Source: Chryseobacterium herbae (GTDB taxonomy: Bacteria > Bacteroidota > Bacteroidia > Flavobacteriales > Weeksellaceae). Taken from it: a stretch of 64,000 bases of DNA. The DNA lies in the NCBI RefSeq assembly GCF_025154075.1, contig NZ_JAOAMU010000008.1, forward strand, positions 204,964 to 268,963, written 5' to 3'. Positions 41,093 to 49,401 of this stretch are shown here, piece after piece. Every line of letters starts with the position of its first letter. The first letter of the stretch is position 1. The position numbers and the translations under genes were made by a program. A model generated the notes under the pieces. It made no database searches and was not told where the DNA came from. It saw only the letters and a list, made by a program, of their open reading frames with translations.

Positions 41093-41710
41093 TTGAAAAA
41101 ACCGACCTTCGAAAATATTGCCAATTTTTTCCTGAAAAACTTCTTTCAGGGACTGGTTATTATTGGTCCCATCGGGCTTACGATCTTTGTGATCTGGTAT
41201 ATTGTCAGTGCAATCGACAATATTATCCCTTCGGTAGCCAAAGAGATTCCAGGTCTGGTTTTCGTTTCAACGATCCTGATGACCGCTATTCTGGGTTATC
41301 TGGGAAATAAATTCGTCGTGGGAAGATTCTTTTTCGACACGATGGACAGCCTGCTGGAGAAAACTCCTGGGGTGAAACATATTTATACCCCTACAAAAGA
41401 TGTCATGTCTTCATTTGTAGGAGACAAAAAGAAATTCAACGATCCAGTCTGGGTAAAGACCAATGCAAATCCGGAGATCTGGAGAATCGGTTTTCTGACC
41501 CAGAAAGAGATGTCAGACGTTGAAAAGCACAATTACGTTGCCGTATATCTGCCCCACTCCTACGCTATTTCAGGATGGGTCATTGTTACTGAAGAAAAAA
41601 ACATCAAACCTGTTGTGGGAATGACGGCTGCTTCTGCCATGAAGTTTGCTGTGAGCGGCGGTGTAGCCGGATTCCATTCTGACGATAATATATTCAAAGC
41701 TCCGGAGTAA
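41093..41710 (+). CDS. DUF502 family membrane protein, TTG start
   Basis: A 205-residue membrane protein of the DUF502 family. Two TM helices (FFQGLVIIGPIGLTIFVIWYIV at about 15-36 and FVSTILMTAILGYLGNKFV at about 52-70) are followed by a soluble domain with VKHIYTPTKDVMSSF and YLPHSYAISGWVIVTEEKN, which are family signatures. Function unknown. The frame is open further upstream inside miaE, but there is no ATG after the miaE stop; the first acceptable codon is TTG at 41093, giving MKKPTFENIANFF. Confidence 0.8.
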   Translation: MKKPTFENIANFFLKNFFQGLVIIGPIGLTIFVIWYIVSAIDNIIPSVAKEIPGLVFVSTILMTAILGYLGNKFVVGRFFFDTMDSLLEKTPGVKHIYTPTKDVMSSFVGDKKKFNDPVWVKTNANPEIWRIGFLTQKEMSDVEKHNYVAVYLPHSYAISGWVIVTEEKNIKPVVGMTAASAMKFAVSGGVAGFHSDDNIFKAPE

Positions 41711-41862
41711 TCTACTTCGTGATTCTTTCTATAATGCCGACCTGGTTATTATATACCTTTATTCCATTCAAATATTATGTTAACCAAAAAAATATTATTT
41801 TGGACATCTTTACCTATATACTTTTATTCTTCAATTTATTAAACTCAAATAAATACAACAAT

Positions 41863-42783
41863 ATGAACCAGAATCCTCTTCTAAATTGCGATTACGAAAA
41901 AGGAGTATGTGAAATCCGAGAAACACCCAATTCAGAATCTTCAACAGAACAATTGCAGAGCACCAAAGACAAGATCACCATTATTTATTATACGGATCCT
42001 ATCTGCTCTTCCTGCTGGGGAATTGAGCCCCAATTGAGAAAACTGAAATTAGAATATGGAAACGCTGTAGAGTTAGATTACAGAATGGGTGGACTTTTAC
42101 CATCCTGGGATATTTACAATTCCGGAGGAATCAGTAAGCCAAGCGATGTGGCTCACCATTGGGAGGAAGTAAGTCCTTACTACAAAATGCCTATTGAAGG
42201 AGGAGTGTGGATCACAGACCCTTTAAATTCTTCTTATCCTCCGTCAATTGCTTTTAAAGCGGCACAAATGCAGGATAAAAAGAAAGCCGTGGTTTATATG
42301 AGAATTCTCCGTGAAATGGTTTTCCTTGATAAATTAAACATCACAAAGATTGAGCATCTTGAAAAAGCGGCAGAACTTGCCGGATTAAATGTCACTCAGT
42401 GGAAAGAAGATTATGAATCCAAAGCTCAGATCGAATTCAAAAAAGACCTTGATCTTGGACGTCAGCTTGGTGTAAGAGGGTTTCCTACTTTGATTTTCAC
42501 CAAAGACGATGAAATTTTGGATATTCTTTACGGGGTCAAGCCTTATGCAGATTTTGAGCACAGAATAAAAAAAATAAGCGCTGACGTTACCAAAGAAGAA
42601 TATTCTCTTGAACCTGAACAGCTATTCGCCATTTACCCTACTTTAACGACTCAGGAATTTGCAGTTCTTTCCAATATTTCTTTCGAAAAATCATTTGAAA
42701 AACTTCAGAAACTCACAGAAGAAAACAAAGTATCCCGTAAAAAATACAAAAACGGAGATCTTTGGATTTTTAATAAAAACTAA
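41863..42783 (+). CDS. DsbA-family (FrnE/YjbH-like) thioredoxin-fold protein
   Basis: A 306-residue cytosolic protein without signal peptide. The thioredoxin-fold part starts after a 40-residue tail with YYTDPICSSCWGIEPQL, a CxxC active site, and has the cis-Pro motif VRGFPTLIF near residue 205. It belongs with DsbA-like isomerases such as FrnE and the adaptor YjbH. The start is the ATG at 41863 (MNQNPLLNCDYEKG); the frame is open from 41719. It leads into the FAD monooxygenase gene by a 23-nt gap, so the two are probably one operon. Confidence 0.8.
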   Translation: MNQNPLLNCDYEKGVCEIRETPNSESSTEQLQSTKDKITIIYYTDPICSSCWGIEPQLRKLKLEYGNAVELDYRMGGLLPSWDIYNSGGISKPSDVAHHWEEVSPYYKMPIEGGVWITDPLNSSYPPSIAFKAAQMQDKKKAVVYMRILREMVFLDKLNITKIEHLEKAAELAGLNVTQWKEDYESKAQIEFKKDLDLGRQLGVRGFPTLIFTKDDEILDILYGVKPYADFEHRIKKISADVTKEEYSLEPEQLFAIYPTLTTQEFAVLSNISFEKSFEKLQKLTEENKVSRKKYKNGDLWIFNKN

Positions 42784-42806
42784 TAACACTATTTAAACTA
42801 ATAAGG

Positions 42807-43892
42807 ATGTACAAAGTTGCAATCATTGGAGCAGGAGTATCGGGGTTAAGCATGGCCAATTATTTGGAAAAGAATAATATTGATTACCATATCTACGAAA
42901 GGAGAACCCAAAGTGACCTGAAAGGACACGGATTTATCCTGCCTAAAGAGGGTATAGAATTTCTTTCCAACATCATTGATATCAATGATCTTTACACAAA
43001 AGGCCGCTTTTTGAAAAAGTACCTTCATTATCATCAAAATGGTGAGATTCTTTCTGAAAAAGACCTTGAGGATGTTTTTGTGGTTTCAAGAAGCACTTTG
43101 ATAGAGATTTTAGCTCAAGGTATCCCTGCCGATAAGATTTCATACGACACCACAGTCACCCTTAATGGTTTTTCTGAAAATAAAGCTTGCATCACCATCA
43201 ATGACAGCAGATCTTTAGAGGCTGATATTGTTGTGGCTTCAGACGGTTCAAGAAGCAGAATCAGGAGAAAAACTTTTGAGGACGAAAAAATGAAAGCCGT
43301 CCTTGAAAATGAAGTGGTGAACATCATAGAAAATGAAGAGATCGCTAGTAAACTTGAAAATAATTTCCTGAAGTTTCATCATGAAGATGGTGGTCTGACT
43401 TTCGGAGTATTAAAACTTTCCTCTACAAAAGTTCTGTGGTACTGCCAGTTTGACATCACCAGATTCTTCATCAATGAAGACTACACTCCGGATTGCATCA
43501 AACAGTTTATCCTGGATAATTTCGGAGACTGGAATCCTTTGGTTACATCGATCATCAATGATTCATCCTACGAAAATGCACACATCTGGAGAGTGTATGA
43601 ATTGGAAAAACTTAATCCTTTTTATCACGAAAACGTTGTATTCATAGGCGATGCAGCACACCCACTGATTCCTTTTACAAGCCAGGGAGTTACCTCCGCG
43701 CTTAAAGATTCTTTTATGCTGACCAATCTCTTAATGGAAGGAAACAGTCTTCCGGAGACTTTTAAAAAGTATAATGATGACAGAAGAGCTGAAATTGACA
43801 TTCATATCAATAATGGAAGAGCATTATTGAACCAGTTCCTGCTGCCTTTAAGCGAGCAACAAAAAAATACATTACCCATTTCATACAAATAA
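42807..43892 (+). CDS. FAD-dependent monooxygenase (PHBH-like)
   Basis: A 361-residue flavoprotein. The dinucleotide fold starts at once (VAIIGAGVSGLSMANYLEKN), ADIVVASDGSRSRIR is the DG motif, and VVFIGDAAHPLIPFTSQGVTSALKD is the GD motif, all standard in class A aromatic hydroxylases. It has no membrane segment and no reductase domain. Substrate not apparent. Gaps to neighbours are 23 nt upstream and 1 nt downstream, so it is cotranscribed with the DsbA-like and aminotransferase genes. Confidence 0.85.
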   Translation: MYKVAIIGAGVSGLSMANYLEKNNIDYHIYERRTQSDLKGHGFILPKEGIEFLSNIIDINDLYTKGRFLKKYLHYHQNGEILSEKDLEDVFVVSRSTLIEILAQGIPADKISYDTTVTLNGFSENKACITINDSRSLEADIVVASDGSRSRIRRKTFEDEKMKAVLENEVVNIIENEEIASKLENNFLKFHHEDGGLTFGVLKLSSTKVLWYCQFDITRFFINEDYTPDCIKQFILDNFGDWNPLVTSIINDSSYENAHIWRVYELEKLNPFYHENVVFIGDAAHPLIPFTSQGVTSALKDSFMLTNLLMEGNSLPETFKKYNDDRRAEIDIHINNGRALLNQFLLPLSEQQKNTLPISYK

Positions 43893-43893
43893 C

Positions 43894-45051
43894 ATGTTTA
43901 CAAATAAAGATATTAATTTCGACGCTCTGAAAAGAAAAGCCTACAACGGAAGATGGGCAACCCTGGAGGACGGTATCATTCCTTTAACCGCAGCAGACCC
44001 GGATTTCAGAATGTCATCCGAGATCGAACAAGGAATTATTGAGTACATAAAGGATGGTTACCTCAGCTATGGCCCATTTTCAGGACTTCCTGAATTCAAA
44101 AAAAGTGTAGCAGAACATTTCAACACAGAAAAAAAAGGAAGCTTCACACCGGAAAATATTTTAGCTGTGAACAGTGCAGCCCAGGGGATGTTTCTGATTG
44201 CAAAATATGTATTGGGCCCGGGAGATGAAGCCATTATTTTCGATCCTGTTGATTTCCTGTTCAAAAAAACAGTTGAAGCAGCGGGCGGCAATATAAAATT
44301 ATGCTCTGTGGATTCTAAAACGGGAGAAATTGATTTTGACATGCTGACCTCATTAATCTCACCCAAAACAAAACTGATCAGCATCTGTAATCCCCACAAC
44401 CCGGTAGGAAGGGTCTATTCAAAAGAAATTTTAAAAAAGATTTCTGAAATAGCCGAAGCTCATGATCTATGGGTAATGAGCGATGAAATCTGGAGTGATA
44501 TTGTTTTTGACAAAAAAGAATTCAATACCTACTCTTCAGTATCAGAAGCAGCCAAGAAAAAGAGCTTTACCGTTTTTGGATTTTCTAAATCATTCGGAAT
44601 TGCAGGATTAAGAATTGGAGCCGTTTTATGTAATGATCAGGAACTTTTAGAGGATTTTACAGAGAAATCTCAGTTTAATTCAACCATCGAAGGAGTGTCC
44701 ACGTTATCACAAATCGCTGCAAGTATGGCCATTGAAAAGGCTAAGCCATGGTTCAATGACTTCCTGACTCATCTTCAGCACAACAGAGACCTTGCCTATA
44801 ATATCCTAAGTAAATCCGGAATCCTGACACCGAACTTGCCTGAAGCAACTTTTGTGATTTTCCCGAAAATTGAAAATGGTTTTTCAAGTGACAGCTTCAC
44901 CCAGCATGTTTTAAAAGAAGGAAAAGTAGCCATTGTTCCCGGTTCTGAACGCTGGTTTGGAAAAGGTGCGGAAGGCCATGTAAGAATTTGCTTCTCTACT
45001 TCACAGGAAATTTTAGAAGAAGGTCTGAATCGAATTATTACAAGCTTTTAA
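43894..45051 (+). CDS. PLP-dependent aminotransferase / C-S lyase (MalY/PatB-like)
   Basis: A 385-residue fold-type I enzyme. CNPHNPVGRVYS (substrate Asn loop), MSDEIWSDIVFD (Asp for the pyridine N) and GFSKSFGIAGLRIG (the Schiff-base Lys) are in order; ARIC is replaced by VRICFST near the end. The IPLTAADPDFR and ending GLNRIITSF suit the MalY/PatB group, which includes cystathionine beta-lyases, but the N-terminus also fits plain aminotransferases. It follows the monooxygenase by 1 nt and is followed by a TonB-dependent receptor. Confidence 0.82.
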   Translation: MFTNKDINFDALKRKAYNGRWATLEDGIIPLTAADPDFRMSSEIEQGIIEYIKDGYLSYGPFSGLPEFKKSVAEHFNTEKKGSFTPENILAVNSAAQGMFLIAKYVLGPGDEAIIFDPVDFLFKKTVEAAGGNIKLCSVDSKTGEIDFDMLTSLISPKTKLISICNPHNPVGRVYSKEILKKISEIAEAHDLWVMSDEIWSDIVFDKKEFNTYSSVSEAAKKKSFTVFGFSKSFGIAGLRIGAVLCNDQELLEDFTEKSQFNSTIEGVSTLSQIAASMAIEKAKPWFNDFLTHLQHNRDLAYNILSKSGILTPNLPEATFVIFPKIENGFSSDSFTQHVLKEGKVAIVPGSERWFGKGAEGHVRICFSTSQEILEEGLNRIITSF

Positions 45052-45156
45052 GATTAAAAAAATTCGCAATTTTTGACCAATCAATTAATATTTTTCTAAA
45101 ATTAACAAAAAACAACGCTCATTTAAATAATTCATACACAATAGTTCATTTTCCTA

Positions 45157-45186
45157 TTGATTTGAAGATAAAATTCAATATTTTTG
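45157..45186 (+). promoter_or_regulatory. Promoter of the TonB-dependent receptor
   Basis: TTG (45157-45159), 19-nt spacer, TATTTTTG (45179-45186), 27 nt before the ATG at 45214. It shows that the receptor can be transcribed separately from the aminotransferase cluster. Confidence 0.55.
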
Positions 45187-45213
45187 AAACAATCACCAAA
45201 TCCAATATGGAAT

Positions 45214-47658
45214 ATGAAAATAATATACACAAGTGTTCTTTTTTTAGGGACAGTATCTATGTTTTATTCGCAAAATACCAATGATACTATTTCCAAAGAA
45301 TCCAGAATAGAAGAAATATCCGTTACCGGAAGCCGGAATAAAAAAAGAACCGTTACCAATACCCCTGTTCCTGTCGACGTGATTGATATCAAGCAGGTAA
45401 GCCAGTCGACGGGACAGATAGAGGTAAATCAACTTCTCCAGTTCAGTGCGCCTTCATTTAATTCCAATAAACAGTCGGGTTCAGATGGAGCTGATGCAGT
45501 AGATCCTGCAACGCTTCGTGGGCTTGGACCGGATCAGACGCTTTTGTTACTTAATGGGAAAAGATACCATCAGTCATCACTGATCAATCTCTTTGGCACA
45601 AAAGGCAGAGGAAATACCGGATCAGATATGAACACGATCCCAATCGGAGCGATAAAAAGAATTGAAGTGCTCCGCGATGGAGCTTCAGCTCAGTACGGTT
45701 CCGATGCAATTGCAGGGGTCATCAATGTAATCCTCAATGACCGTAACCAGGGCTTTGAAGGGAATGCTTTTTACGGAATGAACCTGTTTAAAAGTCCGGG
45801 AGACAAAGATGTAGTATCAGAGCGTAAAATAGACGGAACTACATTCAATTTCAACGGAAACCTGGGAACAAAAATCGGGAACAATGGAGGTTTTGGAAAT
45901 TTCACCGTAGAATTTGTTAATAAAGACCGTACCATACGAAATGCCAATCCGGAAAAATACTCATCTCCCAGAGAGAAGTTTGGAGATGCAAAATCCCAGA
46001 ATATATATTTCTTCGGAAATATAGAGCTACCTCTATCTGACGGTTTGAAATTCTATTCCCGCCAGGGCTTTTCTCACCGTAAAACCAATGCCTATGCATG
46101 GACAAGATCAGCAGATGCAGATGGAAACGTACCGGAAGTTTATCCAAACGGATTTAATCCAATGCAAAACACCAGCATTACGGATTTCACGTTTGACAAC
46201 GGTCTGAAATTTAAAGTCGCTGATTGGGATGTAGACTTTTACAACGCATTCGGGAGCAATAGATTTACCTATGAGATCGACAATACCATCAATGCTACTT
46301 TAGGAATAAAATCACCGACAAGCTTTAATGCAGGTGGCCATTCTCTCCTTCAAAACACAACAGGGTTTAATGCTTCCAAGCAGTTTAAAGTATTAGAAGG
46401 ATTAAACGTTGCCTTCGGATCTGAATTCAGGTACGAAAAGTTTGAGATTATTAAGGGAGAAGAAGCATCTTATGCGATGTATGATATCAATGGAAATATT
46501 GTGACACCCAATACACCTCAAGGTTTACTCGTTACCAATCCGCTTTCAGGAACAACTCCTCTCAGCGTTAGGCCTGGCGGCTCACAGGGTTTCCCAGGTT
46601 ATTCGCAAGCTGTAGATAAAAACAGGAATAATTTTGCCGCTTATGTAGACACTGAACTTGATATTACCAAAAGTTGGATGATCAGTGTTGCCGGAAGATT
46701 TGAAAATTACAATGATTTTGGAAGCACTTTGAATGGTAAATTCGCTACACGATATGCATTTACGCCTCAGTTTGCGTTCAGAGGATCAGTTTCTACAGGA
46801 TTCAGAGCACCTTCTCTGGCACAGAAATATTACAGCCTTCAGTTTACCAATTTCCAGGGAGGAAATCTGGTGACCATCCAACTGGCATCTAATGACAGTG
46901 ATTTGGCAAAAACAGTCGGAATCCCACAGCTAAAGCAGGAAACTTCATTAAACGGAAGTGCCGGATTTACGTTTAATACAGGAAAATTTACAGCGACAAT
47001 CGATGGATATTATATTAAGGTAAAAGACAGAATTGTACTGACCGGCAATTTCTCACAGGATGACGATGCCATCGGTGGAATTCTGGCAGATAACCACATT
47101 GACCAGGCGCAGTTTTTCACCAATGCGATAGATACCAGAACGAAAGGAGTTGACGTGATCTTAAACTATACCGAAAATCTAGGTTCCGGAAAACTGACAG
47201 CCACTTTAGCCGGAAATTACAATGAAATGGAAATTACCAAAGTCAACACTTCAGAAAAGCTAAAAGGAAAAGAAGAGGTTTATCTGAGCCCGAGAGAAAG
47301 AGCGTTCATCTTAGCTTCAGCTCCCAAAACAAAGATCAATCTGAATTTAAATTATAAAATCGATAAGTTCAATGCCAATCTTCAGTTGGTAAGGTTTGAC
47401 AAAGTAAAACTGATAGGTTACAGCGGTGCAGATGATTACCAGTTGTATGGCGCGAAAGTGACCACTGATATTTCTTTCGGTTATGAATTCTCCAAGAACT
47501 TCAACTTAACGATCGGAAGCAAAAATTTATTTAACCGCTACCCGACGCTGCAGACAGCTCATGTAGACGGCAATACTGAATCCGGAGGAATTTTTGATCC
47601 GGTACAAATGGGCTTTGCGGGAAGACAGGCTTTCGCAAGACTAAATTTTAAGTTTTAA
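45214..47658 (+). CDS. TonB-dependent outer-membrane receptor
   Basis: An 814-residue receptor with signal peptide MKIIYTSVLFLGTVSMFYS. The TonB box region is followed by the plug (PVPVDVIDIKQVSQSTGQIEV, LRGLGPDQTLLLLNGKR, RIEVLRDGASAQYGSDAIAGVINVI) and a 22-strand barrel whose last strand ends RQAFARLNFKF with terminal Phe. It has no N-terminal carboxypeptidase-like domain and no SusD partner, so an iron-chelate, vitamin or small organic ligand is more likely than a glycan; that is inference. Its own promoter lies just upstream. The frame is open to a TTG ten codons earlier. Confidence 0.88.
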   Translation: MKIIYTSVLFLGTVSMFYSQNTNDTISKESRIEEISVTGSRNKKRTVTNTPVPVDVIDIKQVSQSTGQIEVNQLLQFSAPSFNSNKQSGSDGADAVDPATLRGLGPDQTLLLLNGKRYHQSSLINLFGTKGRGNTGSDMNTIPIGAIKRIEVLRDGASAQYGSDAIAGVINVILNDRNQGFEGNAFYGMNLFKSPGDKDVVSERKIDGTTFNFNGNLGTKIGNNGGFGNFTVEFVNKDRTIRNANPEKYSSPREKFGDAKSQNIYFFGNIELPLSDGLKFYSRQGFSHRKTNAYAWTRSADADGNVPEVYPNGFNPMQNTSITDFTFDNGLKFKVADWDVDFYNAFGSNRFTYEIDNTINATLGIKSPTSFNAGGHSLLQNTTGFNASKQFKVLEGLNVAFGSEFRYEKFEIIKGEEASYAMYDINGNIVTPNTPQGLLVTNPLSGTTPLSVRPGGSQGFPGYSQAVDKNRNNFAAYVDTELDITKSWMISVAGRFENYNDFGSTLNGKFATRYAFTPQFAFRGSVSTGFRAPSLAQKYYSLQFTNFQGGNLVTIQLASNDSDLAKTVGIPQLKQETSLNGSAGFTFNTGKFTATIDGYYIKVKDRIVLTGNFSQDDDAIGGILADNHIDQAQFFTNAIDTRTKGVDVILNYTENLGSGKLTATLAGNYNEMEITKVNTSEKLKGKEEVYLSPRERAFILASAPKTKINLNLNYKIDKFNANLQLVRFDKVKLIGYSGADDYQLYGAKVTTDISFGYEFSKNFNLTIGSKNLFNRYPTLQTAHVDGNTESGGIFDPVQMGFAGRQAFARLNFKF

Positions 47659-47671
47659 AAAAAAACATTAA

Positions 47672-47703
47672 AAATCTCCAGAAGCATTTCTGGAGATTTT
47701 TTT
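47672..47703. terminator. Terminator between convergent receptor and dehydrogenase genes
   Basis: AAATCTCCAGAA (47672-47683) and TTCTGGAGATTT (47688-47699), perfect 12-bp stem with A and T runs on either side, usable from both directions. Confidence 0.82.
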
Positions 47704-48920
47704 TATTTTTTAGAAATTTTATAGAGTTTCCCGCTATCGGTTACAGCATAAAGATTGCCATCCATTCCATCCAGAACATCCCTGAAGCGTTCTTTCTGAT
47801 CAGCAAGAAGGCGTTCTTCTCCAACCACTTTATTATCCTTCATCACGATTCTGTTGATATGTTCTCCACTCAGACATCCGATGATAAGATTTCCTTTCCA
47901 TTCTTCCATATTCCCCGTATAGAAAGTGACTCCGCTTGGAGAGATGACAGGATCCCAGTAATAAACGGGTTGTTCTGTTCCGTCTTTCTGAGTAATTCCA
48001 CTTCCAACTTTTGCTCCTGAGTATTCAATTCCATAGGTTACGTCTCCCCATCCATAATTTTTCCCGGGTTGTATCAGATTGATTTCATCTCCGCCTCTCG
48101 GTCCCATTTCAACATCCCAGAGAGTTCCGTTCGCATCTATAGTCATTCCCTGTGGGCTTCTTATCCCGTATGCATAGATTTCAGGTTTATATCCCTGTTT
48201 CCCAATGAATGGATTTCCGGGAGCGGGTTTTCCATCTTTGGTAATTTTCAATATTTTTCCTAAATAATTATCTGTTTTCTGAGCATAAACACGGGTTTCC
48301 TTATCCGATCTTTCACCGGTGCTTACAAATAAATTCCCGTCTTTGTCAAAGACAAGTCTGCTTCCATAATGTTTATCGCCATCATAAGAAGGTTCCGCAC
48401 GGAAGATAACTTTTACTTCAGAAATATTTTTCAGATCTGCCGATAATTTTCCTTTGGCAACAGAAGTGAGATTTCCTTCCCCAAAAGGTTCTGAGAAGCT
48501 GAAATAAATGATATTATTGGATTTAAAATCCGGATCAAGGGCTACATCAAGCATTCCGCCTTGTCCTTTTGCGTCTACTTTTGGAAATCCTTCAATTTTA
48601 GAAACCTGTTTCCCGTCTGTGGAAACTAGGTTCATATGGCCGTTTTTATCGGTTATCAGGAACTTTCCGTCCGGGAGATTGATTATTCCCCAAGGCCTTC
48701 CGAGATCCTTATTCAGAACTTCCACTTTATAAGCTGCTGTGGTTTTTACAGCTTTAATTCTGGTTTGTCCTTTAAACGCAGGTTTATAGTTTGTATTGGG
48801 CTTTTCTGTTTCGACACTGCCGTCGTTTCCTGTCTGCTGGGCATTTGCACTGTTCTTATTACACGAGGATAAAAGTAAAAAAACACTGAGCGCCGGTACG
48901 TAAAGGTGATTGAATTTCAT
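47703..48920 (-). CDS. PQQ-dependent sugar dehydrogenase-like lipoprotein (sorbosone dehydrogenase family)
   Basis: A 405-residue lipoprotein (signal to LSVFLLLSSC, Cys 20). After a low-complexity linker the six-bladed propeller starts with DLGRPWGIINLPDGKFLITDKNGHMNL and includes GQGGMLDVALDPDFKSNN, GSRLVFDKDGNLFVSTGE and IRSPQGMTIDANGTLWDVEMGPRGGDEINLI, the motifs of the glucose/sorbosone dehydrogenase (YliI) family. Such proteins bind PQQ and oxidise sugars in the periplasm. No PQQ synthesis genes are visible here. It ends at the shared terminator. Confidence 0.85.
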   Translation of the reverse strand: MKFNHLYVPALSVFLLLSSCNKNSANAQQTGNDGSVETEKPNTNYKPAFKGQTRIKAVKTTAAYKVEVLNKDLGRPWGIINLPDGKFLITDKNGHMNLVSTDGKQVSKIEGFPKVDAKGQGGMLDVALDPDFKSNNIIYFSFSEPFGEGNLTSVAKGKLSADLKNISEVKVIFRAEPSYDGDKHYGSRLVFDKDGNLFVSTGERSDKETRVYAQKTDNYLGKILKITKDGKPAPGNPFIGKQGYKPEIYAYGIRSPQGMTIDANGTLWDVEMGPRGGDEINLIQPGKNYGWGDVTYGIEYSGAKVGSGITQKDGTEQPVYYWDPVISPSGVTFYTGNMEEWKGNLIIGCLSGEHINRIVMKDNKVVGEERLLADQKERFRDVLDGMDGNLYAVTDSGKLYKISKK

Positions 48921-48972
48921 AGGGTTGTGATTAGATGGTAAAAAGATAGATAGAAAAATAATGCCATAAAAA

Positions 48973-49025
48973 TTTGCAGGTATAAATTTTTATTCTACAT
49001 TTGTAGAACAAATTACAACATTGTA
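48973..49025 (+). promoter_or_regulatory. Promoter and operators of the BlaI/BlaR1-like pair
   Basis: TTTG (48973-48976), 19-nt spacer, TACATTTG (48996-49003). A perfect palindrome TTCTACATTTGTAGAA (48993-49008) covers the -7 box and a second half-conserved TACA-N4-TGTA lies at 49014-49025 just before the ATG. TACA/TGTA dyads are the known BlaI/MecI operator type, so the first gene probably represses its own promoter. Confidence 0.75.
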
Positions 49026-49027
49026 GA

Positions 49028-49399
49028 ATGAAAGAAATAAAATTAACCGATTCCGAGAAAAGTCTTATGGAAATCCTTTGGGAAAAGAAACGCATTTTCA
49101 TGAAAGATATCCTGGATTCTTATCCGGAACCGAAGCCAGCCCCAACGACCATCGCTACCTTGCTAAAAAGAATGCAGAACAAAGACCTGGTAGGATACAA
49201 ATTGTATGGAAATTCCCGTGAATACTATCCAAAAGTAGAAAAAGGGGAATATTTCAACGAGGAAATGACCTCTATGATTGACCGTTTTTTCAACAGCTCA
49301 GTGACTCAGTTCGCTTCGTTTTTTACTTCTAATGCAAAATTCAGTCAGAAGCAGCTGAAAGAACTCCGAGATATCATTGATGAACAAATAAAAGAATAG
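49028..49399 (+). CDS. BlaI/MecI/CopY family transcriptional repressor
   Basis: A 123-residue winged-helix repressor. The N-terminal half (LTDSEKSLMEILWEKKRIFMKDILDSY, then TTIATLLKRMQNKDLV, the recognition helix) is the BlaI DNA-binding domain; the C-terminal helices form the dimer. In this family the dimer is inactivated by cleavage by a membrane M56 peptidase, which here is the next gene, 2 nt after the stop. Operators of the expected TACA/TGTA type lie directly upstream. Confidence 0.92.
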   Translation: MKEIKLTDSEKSLMEILWEKKRIFMKDILDSYPEPKPAPTTIATLLKRMQNKDLVGYKLYGNSREYYPKVEKGEYFNEEMTSMIDRFFNSSVTQFASFFTSNAKFSQKQLKELRDIIDEQIKE

Positions 49400-49401
49400 A
49401 A

